DNA of 64,000 nucleotides from Geminocystis sp. NIES-3709. Lineage in GTDB: Bacteria; Cyanobacteriota; Cyanobacteriia; Cyanobacteriales; Cyanobacteriaceae. Below the pieces are notes generated by a model, which was given only the letters and a program-made list of their open reading frames with translations, had not been told where the DNA came from and did not search any database. Position numbers and translations under genes: made by a program. The stretch covers positions 3,103,262 to 3,167,261 of the forward strand of contig NZ_AP014821.1 in NCBI RefSeq assembly GCF_001548115.1, given 5' to 3'. Positions 8,631-18,318 of this stretch are shown here, in pieces (the first letter of the stretch is position 1; every line of letters begins with the position of its first letter).

Positions 8631-9575
8631 ATGAATACCCAATCTCAAAGTGTTTTTAGATTTTATAACAATTTAAAACTCGGACAAAAGTTAAGTGTGA
8701 TTTTACTACTAATTTTCATTGTTGGTAGTCTCTTAAGTGGCATTGCCTTATCCCATGTATTAACGAAAAATACGGAAAGAGAAATCACCTCTCAAGCATT
8801 AATTTTAATGGATACGATGAATTCCGTTCGGGATTATACCAGTACCCAAATTAAACCAGAATTAGACGATCGTTTACAAGAAGAATTTTTGCCTCAAACT
8901 GTCCCCGCTTATTCAGCTACAGAGGTGTTTCAAAACCTTCGACAAAACCAAAACTATGAACAATTTTTTTATAAAGAAGCTACCTTGAATCCCACGAATC
9001 CTAGAGATAAAGCTGATGATTTTGAAACCCAAATTATTCAAAAGTTCCGTTCAGGTAGTATAGCAAAATCTGTAGAAGGTTTTAGACAAATTGATGATCA
9101 AGAAATTTTCTATATTGCACGCCCTCTTCAAATTAAAAAATCTAGTTGTTTAGAGTGTCATTCTACCCCTGATGTTGCTCCTGTTAGCATGATTAAGCGC
9201 TATGGGGCAGAAAGAGGATTTAATTGGAACTTAAATGAAATTATAGGCAGTCAAATTGTTTCTGTACCAGCAAGTACCGTTATCGAAAGTGCGCGTAGTG
9301 CTTTTATTCTTACTATGTCGATCGTCTTAGGTATTTTTGCTAGTGTAATTTTACTTATTAATTTTTGGTTAAGAAAAACCGTTGTGCGCCCTGTGGTAAG
9401 AATGACAAAAACCGCAGAAATGGTTTCTCAGGGAGATATGGAAATAGAATTTATTAAGTCATCTGGTGACGAAATCGGAGAATTAGCTGATTCTTTTTCT
9501 CGCATGAAAACCAGTTTTATGTTGGCAATGAAAAAATTAAACGAGATGAGAAGAAAAAATAAAGAAGCAAATTAA
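8631..9575 (+). CDS. Tll0287-like (DUF3365) heme-binding sensor with HAMP domain
   Basis: From the ATG at 8631 (314 residues; an upstream TTG at 8610 is less likely), a first membrane segment spans about residues 22-44 and a second about 225-247. The periplasmic part between them is a Tll0287-like/DUF3365 domain with one CxxCH heme-c site (C173, C176, H177 in SSCLECHSTP). A HAMP module follows (RPVVRMTKTAEMVSQGDME, GDEIGELADSF). The protein ends about 15 residues after HAMP without a kinase, cyclase or methyl-accepting output domain. It is probably a redox or gas sensor working through a partner protein. Confidence 0.85.
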   Translation: MNTQSQSVFRFYNNLKLGQKLSVILLLIFIVGSLLSGIALSHVLTKNTEREITSQALILMDTMNSVRDYTSTQIKPELDDRLQEEFLPQTVPAYSATEVFQNLRQNQNYEQFFYKEATLNPTNPRDKADDFETQIIQKFRSGSIAKSVEGFRQIDDQEIFYIARPLQIKKSSCLECHSTPDVAPVSMIKRYGAERGFNWNLNEIIGSQIVSVPASTVIESARSAFILTMSIVLGIFASVILLINFWLRKTVVRPVVRMTKTAEMVSQGDMEIEFIKSSGDEIGELADSFSRMKTSFMLAMKKLNEMRRKNKEAN

Positions 9576-9683
9576 GATAAAAAGAAACGACAATTTATCA
9601 ATATTGATTATAGATATTTTTTATAACTAAAATAATCTATTTTCTCAGATTTCAACAATGATTTACTGATTAGAAAATACCGA

Positions 9684-10169
9684 TCAAATATTGGCAAAGT
9701 ACTGTCTAAATTCTTTTCTTTTAGAAGAATCAGGGATTTCTTGACTCACTAACTCAATAAAATCCTCTGCCAGTATATCAGAATTTTCTGCCACTAAATC
9801 ATCAACTATAAACTTACCAATGGGGCCAATATATTTAACTAATTGTTTTTCACAGACTGATATTATTTCTCTCTGTATTTTTTTTGCTTTTGCACTTGAT
9901 TCTTTAACAGAAACACTATCAACTTTTTTTTGTGGATGCAATTTATCGTCTATTTTTTGTTTCCAAATAGTGAGATAACTTTGATTTTCGATCGCAATAC
10001 AAACTCTACCAGCTAGTTTCTCCTGCTGACAAATATTAATTGCCATTTCTCTGAGTTGTTTGGATATGGAAATACTCTTAACTAATATTTTTCCTTGAAT
10101 AGTTAGTTCAGAATCTCCTAAATTTACAATCCCCTGATTTTCGAGATCCTCGATTTCATAAATAAACAT
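9684..10169 (-). CDS. Hypothetical protein with DUF8082-like C-terminal domain
   Basis: 161 residues, soluble. The N-terminal half (MFIYEIEDLENQGIVNLG) is unrecognised. The C-terminal half (KQLVKYIGPIGKFIVDDLVA, FIELVSQEIPD, KEFRQYF) resembles the small helical domain found at the C-terminus of many cyanobacterial Ser/Thr kinases and related regulators, where it starts with the same YIGPI motif. This suggests a signalling accessory role. The family call is from memory and moderately sure. Confidence 0.6.
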   Translation of the reverse strand: MFIYEIEDLENQGIVNLGDSELTIQGKILVKSISISKQLREMAINICQQEKLAGRVCIAIENQSYLTIWKQKIDDKLHPQKKVDSVSVKESSAKAKKIQREIISVCEKQLVKYIGPIGKFIVDDLVAENSDILAEDFIELVSQEIPDSSKRKEFRQYFANI

Positions 10170-10400
10170 AGTTTGAGCAATTTATCGATAATAATTACAC
10201 TACAGTATTTTAAATTGGGATGTTTAGCGTAGAATAAAAAATAAATTAATAAAGATCCTAGCAGAAGTTTCCCCATAAGTTAAATTATAGATACAAATAT
10301 TAACTTAATATGGATGAGTGCTAAGTAGAGGACAAAAGTTTAACAAAGCAACCTTCTATCTTCACAAATGTAGGGTACTTATGATGATGGAAATATCAGA

Positions 10401-10514
10401 TATAGCAATTCTCGTTATCATGAGGTACAAAAATTATCAGTATCGGGGAATAGGGAATAGGCAATGGTAAATTGGATAAAAAAACTGTACCTCATACTTT
10501 TAAGAAACGCTATA
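10401..10514. repeat. MITE-like inverted-repeat element, copy 1 (114 bp)
   Basis: Starts TATAGCAATTCTCGTTATCA and ends with AACGCTATA. Internally GAGGTACA is mirrored by TGTACCTC. The same architecture recurs at 16260-16352 and 55127-55222. It lies in a 541-bp intergenic stretch (10170-10710) that otherwise holds no gene I can see; the stretch would contain the promoter of the glycosyltransferase gene. Confidence 0.75.
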
Positions 10515-10710
10515 AATATTTCAAGAACTTTAAAATTATTAACAGTGTGTTTAATTTTGAATAAGTATAAATTTTAAGGATATTATTCTAAAAGTTGAGT
10601 ATTTTTTTGTCGAGATAGATTTGTCTCAGATAAGTCCTTTGAAACAGTTTAAATTATTCCCTTCCAAAGTATAATTTCACTATGATTAATCATTCCATTG
10701 TATTTTTAAC

Positions 10711-13700
10711 GTGAAAAAATTTATTATTATTGATCATTCTTTACAAGATTTACAAGGACATCATTATGAATGTAGTGTATCAGTTGCAGAAGCCGTTCAA
10801 AGACTAAATTATGAAGCAATTATTATTGCTAATAAAAATTTTTCTCCGCATTTTGTTCCAAAAAATATTAAGATTGTTTCCGAGTTTGAAATAGATTGGT
10901 TTAATAACTCCACCAAAAAATTAAATAATTTTCAAAAAAAAATTAAAAAATTGACTGAATTTTTGAGTAACTTTAATTTAGATGATGTTATCGGAGAATA
11001 TAAAAACAAAATTAATTATAAACTTTTTAAATTAAAAGTAACTAAGCCTAAAATCAAAATTTTACTAGAAAAAATAGAAGGTAGCTTATTCCGTTTTAAT
11101 CAATGGATTAAACAAGATATTAAGTTAATAAAATATATTCCTCTTAGTCACAGTTTTTTTGGTATTTGTAAAACACTTTTTGGCGTTTTTCAATTAGGTA
11201 TTAAAGCTATTCATAAAATTAATCAAAAACTCTGGTTTAAATTCTTTAATTTTAATGTTAAAACTTTTCAAGAATCTTTAGAAAATATCATTAATATTTT
11301 AAATATAACATCGGAAGATCATATTTTTATTCATACTTTAGGTGTTGAACAATTAGAGGAATTATTATACTTATTGCAAAAACAGCCTTTGGAAAAAAAT
11401 CCACAATACCATATCATGTTGAGACGAGATATTGATGATTATTTAGTAAAAAATGCTCAAGGTATAGGTATAAAGAATTGTTTAACAGAATTTTATCAAT
11501 ATAAATTATTTCCGAATAAAGTCAAATTTTATACTGATACTTCGCAATTAGTCGATCGATACAATAGTTTATCACCTATTCAATTTATAGAAATACCTGT
11601 TCCTTTCAGACAAGAAAAATTAGTTCAAAATAAGACAGTAAAATTAGAAAATAAATGCTTACATTTGGTTTATTTAGGAGATGCTAGAATCGAAAAAGGC
11701 TATCTATATTTACCTCAGATTGTAGGTGATTTATGGGAAGATTATTTACTAACAAAAACCCTAAAAATAACTATTCAATCTAATTTTAATATTGCCAGTG
11801 GAGAAAAAGATATTTTAGCGAGTAGATTAACTCTTGAACAATATCCAGAAACGATGGTAAAAATTATCAAAAATGCGATGACAACAGAAGAATATTATCA
11901 ACTGTTAATGAGTGCTGATTTATTAGTAATTCCTTATGATAATAATAGCTATCGTTATAGAACTTCCGGTGTTTTAACAGAGTCTCTAGCCGCAGGAAAA
12001 CCAGTAATTGTTCCGGCAAATAGTTGGTTAGCAAGTCAAATTGATGAAACAAGAGGAGTGATTTATAATCATCCGAATGATATAAGTAAAGGAATTATTA
12101 AATTGATTAATAATATCAAAGAGTATCAAAAAAATGCTGAGTTATTTAGTCTTCACTGGTGTAAAAAACACTCTCCTGATAATCTAGTTAATTGTTTATT
12201 ATCCCCTATAAATATTCAAGATAATATCACTCAAAAAAATAGACAAAAAGTATCTGAGTCTTGTTTATATCATAAACCTCATTTTCTTTTTGTTATCAAT
12301 ATCGATCGAATTTTAAACTTAGATATAAATGGGCAAATTATTCTAAGTCACTTACAATATCTATCAGAGTGTAATTATTTAATTTCTATCATTACTTATT
12401 GTTTAAAATCTCCATTAAATCATAATAATAATGATCATCAATTCGCAAAACTAGAGAATATTTTAGATAATTACAATATTAAAAAAACTTGGTTGTTACA
12501 ATTAGATGATACTCCCCAATTTATTCCTAGTCTCGATCAAGAAAAATACTTTCATAATTATTATAATAACGAACCAACTTTTACGAGAGAAATAATTGAT
12601 ATTAATAGTTTATTGATTCCTCATGATTTAAAAAATCATCTTCAACAACAAAAAATAGATAATATTTTATTAGATTCTATTAGTAGTCAAATCTTAGTAA
12701 ATAATCTAGGGTTAAGTAGTATTTCAATAGTTTGTCAAGTTTCTCAATTACAATCTTATCAGTATGGCATTGAAAATAATCAAGACATTGATCTGAAGGA
12801 ATTAGATACAGAATATAATTTATTTAGTCAAATTAATGTGATTATTACCAATTATAAATATTTAGCTGAAAAAATTATCAATAAATTTCCATCTTTAATT
12901 ACTTATACTTTACCATGCTTTAGTCCTTTATTATCCACTCAAAAATCTCTAAATAATACTAAAATAACTGATTTTCTTTGGGGTAATAATAAATCTCAAT
13001 ATTATCAGATAATTAATGATAGTTTAAACCTCGATCGAATTATAAATAATCTGAGTAAAACCAGTCAAAAAATAGCTATTTTATATCCTTGGGGAGACAT
13101 TTTAGAACGAAAAGCAGGAGCTAGTCAACGGGTAGGACTATTAATTGATTATTTACAAGAAAAAGATAACAATATTTGGTTATTTACGACAGGAGAAGAA
13201 AAAGACTTATTCTTGAATAATGTTCGTTATACTTTTTATGACCAAAAATTTAACCATTTAGACTTAGTTAAACAAGTTTATCGGAGTAGTTATGAAAGTT
13301 TAATGAATATCAATAAAGGTAATCAGTTATTAAGAGAAAATAGTAATCTCATACCTGAAGATTGGCGTTTGAATATGTACTATCAATTTTATGGAGATGA
13401 CAATTTTACAAATTGGATTGAGAAAATAATAAATTGGGCAGATATAGTAATCTTAGAATATCCTTTTTGGGGAAAAATTGTCAGTAAAATTTGTCAAGAA
13501 AAGAACGTTAAACTCATTATTACAGCCCATGATATTTTATGCAAACAAGTATCTCTAAATACACCTTTGTATCAAACTTTATTAGCAGAAGAAATTAGTA
13601 ACTTAAAAAAAGCAGATCACGTTGTTTGTGTTTCTCAAGAAGATCAAAAATTTTTACAACAATGGGGAATAAATAGTCAACAAATAGCAAATCCTGTTAA

Positions 13701-14301
13701 CTTAAATTTAGGACAAAAAAATAATGTTATTAACAATCAAGAAAAATGGTTTAATATATATCCTTGGTTGAGAGATAATTATTGTTTATTTGTGGGAAGT
13801 GGTCATTTTCCTAATGTTGAAGCGGTAAGAGAAATTAAAAAGATTGCCTCTATTTATCAGGAAAAAAAATATAATCCTCGTTGTAGATTTGTTGTTATTG
13901 GAAATTGTCATAAATCAGAAAATGAAGATAATTTTATCTCTTTAGGCAAAGTAGAATTAGAATTGTTATCTTTACTTTATCAAAACGCTAAATTAATTTT
14001 AGCACCAATGTTATCGGGGACTGGATCATCACTAAAAATACCAGAAGCGATGAGTTTTGGAAAGGTTGTTTTAGGAACAAAAATTGCCTTTCGAGGTTAT
14101 GATATTCAAAACAAAATTCACGGGATTATTGAAGATAATTTAGCTCTTTATCCAGATACGATCGAGCAACTATTAACAAATAATGATGAATTAATTTTTA
14201 TTGGTAATAATGCTCAAAATTTAGCCAACAATTATAACTATAAATTTTTATATGAAGGTTATTTAAAGTTAGTTGAATCAAGAGATAGTAATTGTATTTA
14301 A
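10711..14301 (+). CDS. Large two-domain glycosyltransferase (tandem GT-B folds)
   Basis: 1196 residues with no membrane segments. Two GT-B modules are visible. The first ends near residue 470, with YLGDARIEKGYLYLPQIVG and the nucleotide-sugar site LLMSADLLVIPYDN...SGVLTESLAAGKPVIVP. The second covers about 775-1190: KAGASQRVGLLIDYL, VILEYPFWG, LFVGSGHFPNVEAVREIK and LILAPMLSGTGSSLKIPEAM, a GT4-type donor site with the E of SLKIPEA. The roughly 300 residues between them are unassigned. Probable role: assembling cell-surface polysaccharide or glycan. It starts with GTG and stands alone without visible polysaccharide neighbours. Codon use is very AT-rich (many AAT, AAA, ATT codons). Confidence 0.85.
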   Translation: MKKFIIIDHSLQDLQGHHYECSVSVAEAVQRLNYEAIIIANKNFSPHFVPKNIKIVSEFEIDWFNNSTKKLNNFQKKIKKLTEFLSNFNLDDVIGEYKNKINYKLFKLKVTKPKIKILLEKIEGSLFRFNQWIKQDIKLIKYIPLSHSFFGICKTLFGVFQLGIKAIHKINQKLWFKFFNFNVKTFQESLENIINILNITSEDHIFIHTLGVEQLEELLYLLQKQPLEKNPQYHIMLRRDIDDYLVKNAQGIGIKNCLTEFYQYKLFPNKVKFYTDTSQLVDRYNSLSPIQFIEIPVPFRQEKLVQNKTVKLENKCLHLVYLGDARIEKGYLYLPQIVGDLWEDYLLTKTLKITIQSNFNIASGEKDILASRLTLEQYPETMVKIIKNAMTTEEYYQLLMSADLLVIPYDNNSYRYRTSGVLTESLAAGKPVIVPANSWLASQIDETRGVIYNHPNDISKGIIKLINNIKEYQKNAELFSLHWCKKHSPDNLVNCLLSPINIQDNITQKNRQKVSESCLYHKPHFLFVINIDRILNLDINGQIILSHLQYLSECNYLISIITYCLKSPLNHNNNDHQFAKLENILDNYNIKKTWLLQLDDTPQFIPSLDQEKYFHNYYNNEPTFTREIIDINSLLIPHDLKNHLQQQKIDNILLDSISSQILVNNLGLSSISIVCQVSQLQSYQYGIENNQDIDLKELDTEYNLFSQINVIITNYKYLAEKIINKFPSLITYTLPCFSPLLSTQKSLNNTKITDFLWGNNKSQYYQIINDSLNLDRIINNLSKTSQKIAILYPWGDILERKAGASQRVGLLIDYLQEKDNNIWLFTTGEEKDLFLNNVRYTFYDQKFNHLDLVKQVYRSSYESLMNINKGNQLLRENSNLIPEDWRLNMYYQFYGDDNFTNWIEKIINWADIVILEYPFWGKIVSKICQEKNVKLIITAHDILCKQVSLNTPLYQTLLAEEISNLKKADHVVCVSQEDQKFLQQWGINSQQIANPVNLNLGQKNNVINNQEKWFNIYPWLRDNYCLFVGSGHFPNVEAVREIKKIASIYQEKKYNPRCRFVVIGNCHKSENEDNFISLGKVELELLSLLYQNAKLILAPMLSGTGSSLKIPEAMSFGKVVLGTKIAFRGYDIQNKIHGIIEDNLALYPDTIEQLLTNNDELIFIGNNAQNLANNYNYKFLYEGYLKLVESRDSNCI

Positions 14302-14477
14302 TTTATCCATTTTTATTATAAAAGTTAATTGTCTCATTCTTATTTGAAATGACTATAAAAGAAAATAATTAACAGAAGAATATGTCACTTACTCTTAAGT
14401 TAACTATGACAAATTAGCACCAGAAATAAATCCTTATTTAAAATCTATCGGTACATCAAAACATAACTAATAATTCA

Positions 14478-15932
14478 TTAACTTTCACTGGTTAACGCAA
14501 TTTGTTCTTCGGGTGCTTCCGCAATTAAGCCTTCTCTTCTGAAAAACCAGAAATAAGCAATAGATACACCAATAAATCCCATGACTAAAAACACCGCTAA
14601 ACGGTAATCAGGATTAGCAAAACAAGCGAGAAAAGCAATGACAGCTAAAATAATCCCCACAAAAGCACCGGGTAATCCCAACGGACTTTTATAAGGGCGA
14701 GGAAGATTACGACGATTTAGTTTTAGTTGAATATAACTGGATAAGACGATCGCATAGGAAATAACAGCACCGGCTACAGCCATGTTTAATAACGCTGGGC
14801 CTAAGTTGGCATTGTTGGCAACAATACTAATTAAAAAAGTACATCCTAACCCAACTCCACCCCCTAAAATTAAGGCTCTAGCGGGACTTCCATTGTCATT
14901 AGTGACGGAAATCCATGTGGGCAAATATCCAGCTCTGGACATAGCAAATAGTACACGTCCATAGGCATAAATAATACAATGAAAACTAGCAATCAAGCCA
15001 AAAAGACATAAAAAAGTGAAAAAATTAGCGATGATTCCTTCTCCAAAAATCAGTGTAAAACCATCTGCTAATGGGGCACCAGATATACCAACAGCCCCTG
15101 CCCCTGTAAGTATTTCTCCTGATTCTGTCGTTATTTCCAAAGGAATTCCTGAATTAAAAATCAATACTACGATCGAAAGAGCTAATAGAGTGTACATTCC
15201 AGTAGTTAAGGATTTAGGAACATCTTTGACAACATTTTCCGCTTCTTCCGCCGCTAAGGGTATTTGTTCGATCGCCAAATAAAACCAGATAGCATAGGGT
15301 AACGCCTTAAATATTCCGCTACCCACAGGGGCTGAAGTGGTAAATAACATATTTGGATCGAATTTACCGCTAAATAGCACTGCCAGACAAAATATTGATA
15401 AAACGCCGATCGCAATTAAAGTAGTGATTAAACCCACTTTAAGGGTAGTTTTAACACCTAAAGTATTAACATAAACAAATAAAGTATAGAAAACGATCCA
15501 CCAAATTGGTTGAGGAATAAAAGGTAAAATAGTACTTAAGTAACTACCAATAAAATAAACAATTACGGCTGGAGTGAGGACATATTCAATAGCTTCTACC
15601 ACACCGGCAATAAATCCCATAAAAGGGCCATAAGCATATCTAGCAAAAGAATAAAACCCACCAGCATAGGGTAAAGCGGCGGATAATTCAGCAATACTAT
15701 AAACCAAACATAAGTACATAGTCGCCATCAAAATTGTGGCGATAAATAAACCCCAAAAACCGCCACTAGCTAAACCAACATTCCAACCAGAAAATTCCCC
15801 TGAGATTACGGCACCCACGCCCAAACCCCAAAGAAGAGTCCAATTAGCACCTTTTCTAAGTTGTCGCCGTTGGAGATAATCCCCATCAATACTGGCATAG
15901 CGGACAACACTTTTTAATTTTCGTTGTGTCAT
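14478..15932 (-). CDS. APC-family amino acid / ethanolamine-type permease
   Basis: 484 residues with about 12 hydrophobic segments. The first membrane helix has the APC signature (WTLLWGLGVGAVISGEFSGW) with the unwound glycine-rich region. The pattern ISGxFSGWNxGLxxGGF is like ethanolamine permeases. The sixth-helix region (ALPYAIWFYLAIEQIPLAAEE) also fits amino acid/polyamine transporters. Expected role: proton-coupled uptake of a small amine or amino acid across the plasma membrane. Neither neighbour helps with the substrate; no eut genes are near. Confidence 0.82.
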   Translation of the reverse strand: MTQRKLKSVVRYASIDGDYLQRRQLRKGANWTLLWGLGVGAVISGEFSGWNVGLASGGFWGLFIATILMATMYLCLVYSIAELSAALPYAGGFYSFARYAYGPFMGFIAGVVEAIEYVLTPAVIVYFIGSYLSTILPFIPQPIWWIVFYTLFVYVNTLGVKTTLKVGLITTLIAIGVLSIFCLAVLFSGKFDPNMLFTTSAPVGSGIFKALPYAIWFYLAIEQIPLAAEEAENVVKDVPKSLTTGMYTLLALSIVVLIFNSGIPLEITTESGEILTGAGAVGISGAPLADGFTLIFGEGIIANFFTFLCLFGLIASFHCIIYAYGRVLFAMSRAGYLPTWISVTNDNGSPARALILGGGVGLGCTFLISIVANNANLGPALLNMAVAGAVISYAIVLSSYIQLKLNRRNLPRPYKSPLGLPGAFVGIILAVIAFLACFANPDYRLAVFLVMGFIGVSIAYFWFFRREGLIAEAPEEQIALTSES

Positions 15933-16089
15933 TTTTTCTAATAAGTTTTATTAAAAAGATATAAATATTGTTAATTCTAATACTGATTAATTTTGTTTAA
16001 TAGCTTATGAGAAATTTCTTAATGTTATCAGATAGCTACTTGTGTAAATTTATAAAGATAATTTTCTTTGCGTTTTGAGGTGTCGTATA

Positions 16090-16252
16090 AGCTAATACCC
16101 ATTTAACTGACATTGATTAATTCACTCTTATTCTTAAACTTTTTTGTCTAATTAATAACTAAACTCCCTTAATTTAATAAAATAATTCACGGCGTTGCTA
16201 ACTGTTGTTTATCTTCAAAATTTTTATGAGCTATGTATTCTTTTGCAGAATG
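16090..16252 (-). mobile_element. Decayed end of a type-2 IS630 element
   Basis: From AGCTAATACCCATTTAACTG onward the sequence follows the left end of the IS at 2323 and 18514 for about 163 bp with many substitutions and small gaps, covering the inverted repeat and the 3' end of the transposase gene (AGCTATGTATTCTTTTGC matches AGCTATATATTCCTTTGC). The match stops after GAATG. A TA precedes the end at 16088-16089. The other end is missing. Confidence 0.8.
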
Positions 16253-16259
16253 TGGATTA

Positions 16260-16352
16260 TATAGCAATTCCCGTTTTGGTGAGGTACAAAGATTGTCGTT
16301 GAAAGGTAAGAGGCAATAAAAAAAGCACCTCATAATTGTAAAAAACGCTATA
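16260..16352. repeat. MITE-like inverted-repeat element, copy 2 (93 bp)
   Basis: Begins TATAGCAATTCCCGTTTTGG and ends AACGCTATA, with inner GAGGTAC near the left and CACCTC near the right. It sits directly beside the IS630 relic and 35 bp upstream of the next start codon, so it may supply part of that gene's 5' region. Confidence 0.75.
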
Positions 16353-16387
16353 AATATTAATTATGAAACAATAAAAAAAGAGAAAAA

Positions 16388-16810
16388 ATGAACCCAACAA
16401 AAGTAATTCCAACTGTGGAAAAGAAAATTTTTAAATATTCTTCTATGGCAATAACTGGATTGGCTGTTTTTGGTAGTTTTATGTCATCTGCAAAAGCAGT
16501 AGATTATATCTTTAATAAATATTCGGGGAATGTGTATATTTTAACGGGGGAAGTCTATAAAAATGATATTGGCGGCGTAACTGCCACGGCAAGAGTGAAT
16601 ATGCCAACTTGCAATAATTCTTCTCGACTAAAAGGTTATATCACTTTTAATTTTAAATCTGAAGACGGTGGTTATTTTTCTAACTACACCTATGATGTTT
16701 TAGGAAAAGAAGGACGTAATAACGTAGAGGCTTTTGTTAATGTTCCTTATCTAATGTCCGATCGTGGTATATTAACTCTTGTTGACAATACTTTTTGTGA
16801 ATCTTTTTGA
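16388..16810 (+). CDS. Small exported hypothetical protein
   Basis: 140 residues with a Sec-type signal: basic N-region (EKKIFKYSS), hydrophobic core (MAITGLAVFGSFM) and a likely AxA cleavage at SSAKA before VDY. The mature part is about 100 residues, beta-rich by eye, with two cysteines (PTCNNS, NTFCESF) that could form a disulfide. I do not recognise the family. The start is ATG after a GAGAAAAA stretch. The upstream region is made of a MITE-like element and an IS relic, so the gene may be a recent arrival or newly wired. Confidence 0.7.
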   Translation: MNPTKVIPTVEKKIFKYSSMAITGLAVFGSFMSSAKAVDYIFNKYSGNVYILTGEVYKNDIGGVTATARVNMPTCNNSSRLKGYITFNFKSEDGGYFSNYTYDVLGKEGRNNVEAFVNVPYLMSDRGILTLVDNTFCESF

Positions 16811-16952
16811 TCATCTTAAAAAAGTGACTAGGAGTTTAGAAAATATAACAAAAAAATCTACCCAAATCTTTATCAATTGATCAATTTAACCTCCGTTTTC
16901 TAAGAAAAATTAACCTTTAATTACTTAATCTAGTTCACCTAAAATGATTATA

Positions 16953-16987
16953 TTTAATTAGCACTAAGCTATTAGAATTTAATAATT
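16953..16987. repeat. Dispersed intergenic repeat, copy 1
   Basis: TTTAATTAGCACT, a short variable stretch, then AGCTATTAGAATTTAATAAT. The same two blocks occur at 57797-57838. Both copies lie downstream of a plus-strand gene and upstream of the 3' end of a minus-strand gene. Confidence 0.6.
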
Positions 16988-17085
16988 AAAAGTATCTAAA
17001 ATTCTCACAAATAATGTAGGAATGGTATAGTTTGCTTTTTAGTTATAATTGTTTCCATAGTTTTTTGTAATCATTGACTAATTTC

Positions 17086-18318
17086 CTAGATAATAAAATC
17101 AGCAAATTTTTCCACACAACGGGCAAATATTTCTACTCCTAAACTCAAAACAGTTTCGTCAAAGTCAAAACGAGGATGATGGTGAGGATAGTTTAAACCT
17201 TTTTTTACATTAGCCGATCCTAAAAAGAAATAACATCCGGGTACTTGTTGTAAAAAGAATGACATATCTTCTCCTCCCATTGTCTGACATTCTGGCACTA
17301 CACCTAAAGGAGTCTCTACCACTTCTAACGCCACAGATTTAACTAACTGAGTAATACGAGGATGATTGATAACAGGAGGGTAAAGTTGCCAGTAGTCGAG
17401 ATCATATTTTGCCCCGTGACTTTCACAAATTCCCTTAATAATTGTCTCGATTCTTTTCTCAATAAATTTTTCAAGTTTGGGGTTAAAGTAACGTACTGTA
17501 CCGCTCATTTTAGCTGTATCCGCAATGACGTTTAAAGCTGTACCGCCCTGAAATTGTCCTACTGTCACTACCGCAGAATCGATCGGGCTTACATTACGAG
17601 AGACGATCGTTTGTAAACTATTGATTATTTGTGCTCCTAACAACACCGAATCAATGGTTTGATCAGGCATTGCACCATGGCCACCCTTCCCGAAAAGGGT
17701 ACATTTAAAACACTCCACCGCCGCCATTAATGCACCTTCCCGAACTCCAATAGTGCCTACGGGCAAATTATTCCACAAATGTAACCCGATTATAGCATCA
17801 ATACTAGGATTAATTAACACTCCTGCCTCAATCATCGGTTTTGCACCACCTGGGCCTTCTTCTGCTGGTTGAAAAATAACTTTGACTGTTCCCTGCCATT
17901 TATCTCGATTATGGGCTAAATAATAGGCAATTCCCAGGGCGATCGCCGTATGTCCATCGTGACCGCAACCGTGCATAATACCTTTATGTTTAGAACAGTA
18001 AGAGACGTTATTTTCTTCTTGAATCGGTAAAGCATCCATATCGGCACGAATACCTAAAACTTTACCGGGATAATGACTTTGAATAGTGGCAACAATACCT
18101 GTTTTCGCTACCTGAGTTTGATAATCAATACCCCAGTCGCTCAGTTTTTCTGCGACAAAATCAGCCGTTAATACTTCCTCAAAGCCTAATTCGGGATATT
18201 GGTGTAATTTTCTTCTCCAGTGAACTAATTGAGGTTGTAGTTGGGCAATTTCTGCACGAATTTCAGATAGTTTTATCGAATAATCTGAAGTGATGGTATT
18301 AAGCATAAAATTTATCAT
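17086..18318 (-). CDS. M20-family amidohydrolase (IAA-amino acid / hippurate hydrolase type)
   Basis: 410 residues. The dinuclear metal site is visible in HGCGHDGHTAIALG and in FQPAEEGPGGAKPMIEAGVL, with the catalytic E in AEEG. The dimerisation domain follows (KGGHGAMPDQTIDSVLLG), and the last ligand region is GGEDMSFFLQQVPGCYFFLG and NYPHHHPRFDFDE. These enzymes cleave N-acyl or N-aminoacyl amide bonds; the natural substrate here is not known. The start may be the second ATG at 18306 (MLNTITSD) instead of 18318. Confidence 0.9.
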   Translation of the reverse strand: MINFMLNTITSDYSIKLSEIRAEIAQLQPQLVHWRRKLHQYPELGFEEVLTADFVAEKLSDWGIDYQTQVAKTGIVATIQSHYPGKVLGIRADMDALPIQEENNVSYCSKHKGIMHGCGHDGHTAIALGIAYYLAHNRDKWQGTVKVIFQPAEEGPGGAKPMIEAGVLINPSIDAIIGLHLWNNLPVGTIGVREGALMAAVECFKCTLFGKGGHGAMPDQTIDSVLLGAQIINSLQTIVSRNVSPIDSAVVTVGQFQGGTALNVIADTAKMSGTVRYFNPKLEKFIEKRIETIIKGICESHGAKYDLDYWQLYPPVINHPRITQLVKSVALEVVETPLGVVPECQTMGGEDMSFFLQQVPGCYFFLGSANVKKGLNYPHHHPRFDFDETVLSLGVEIFARCVEKFADFII

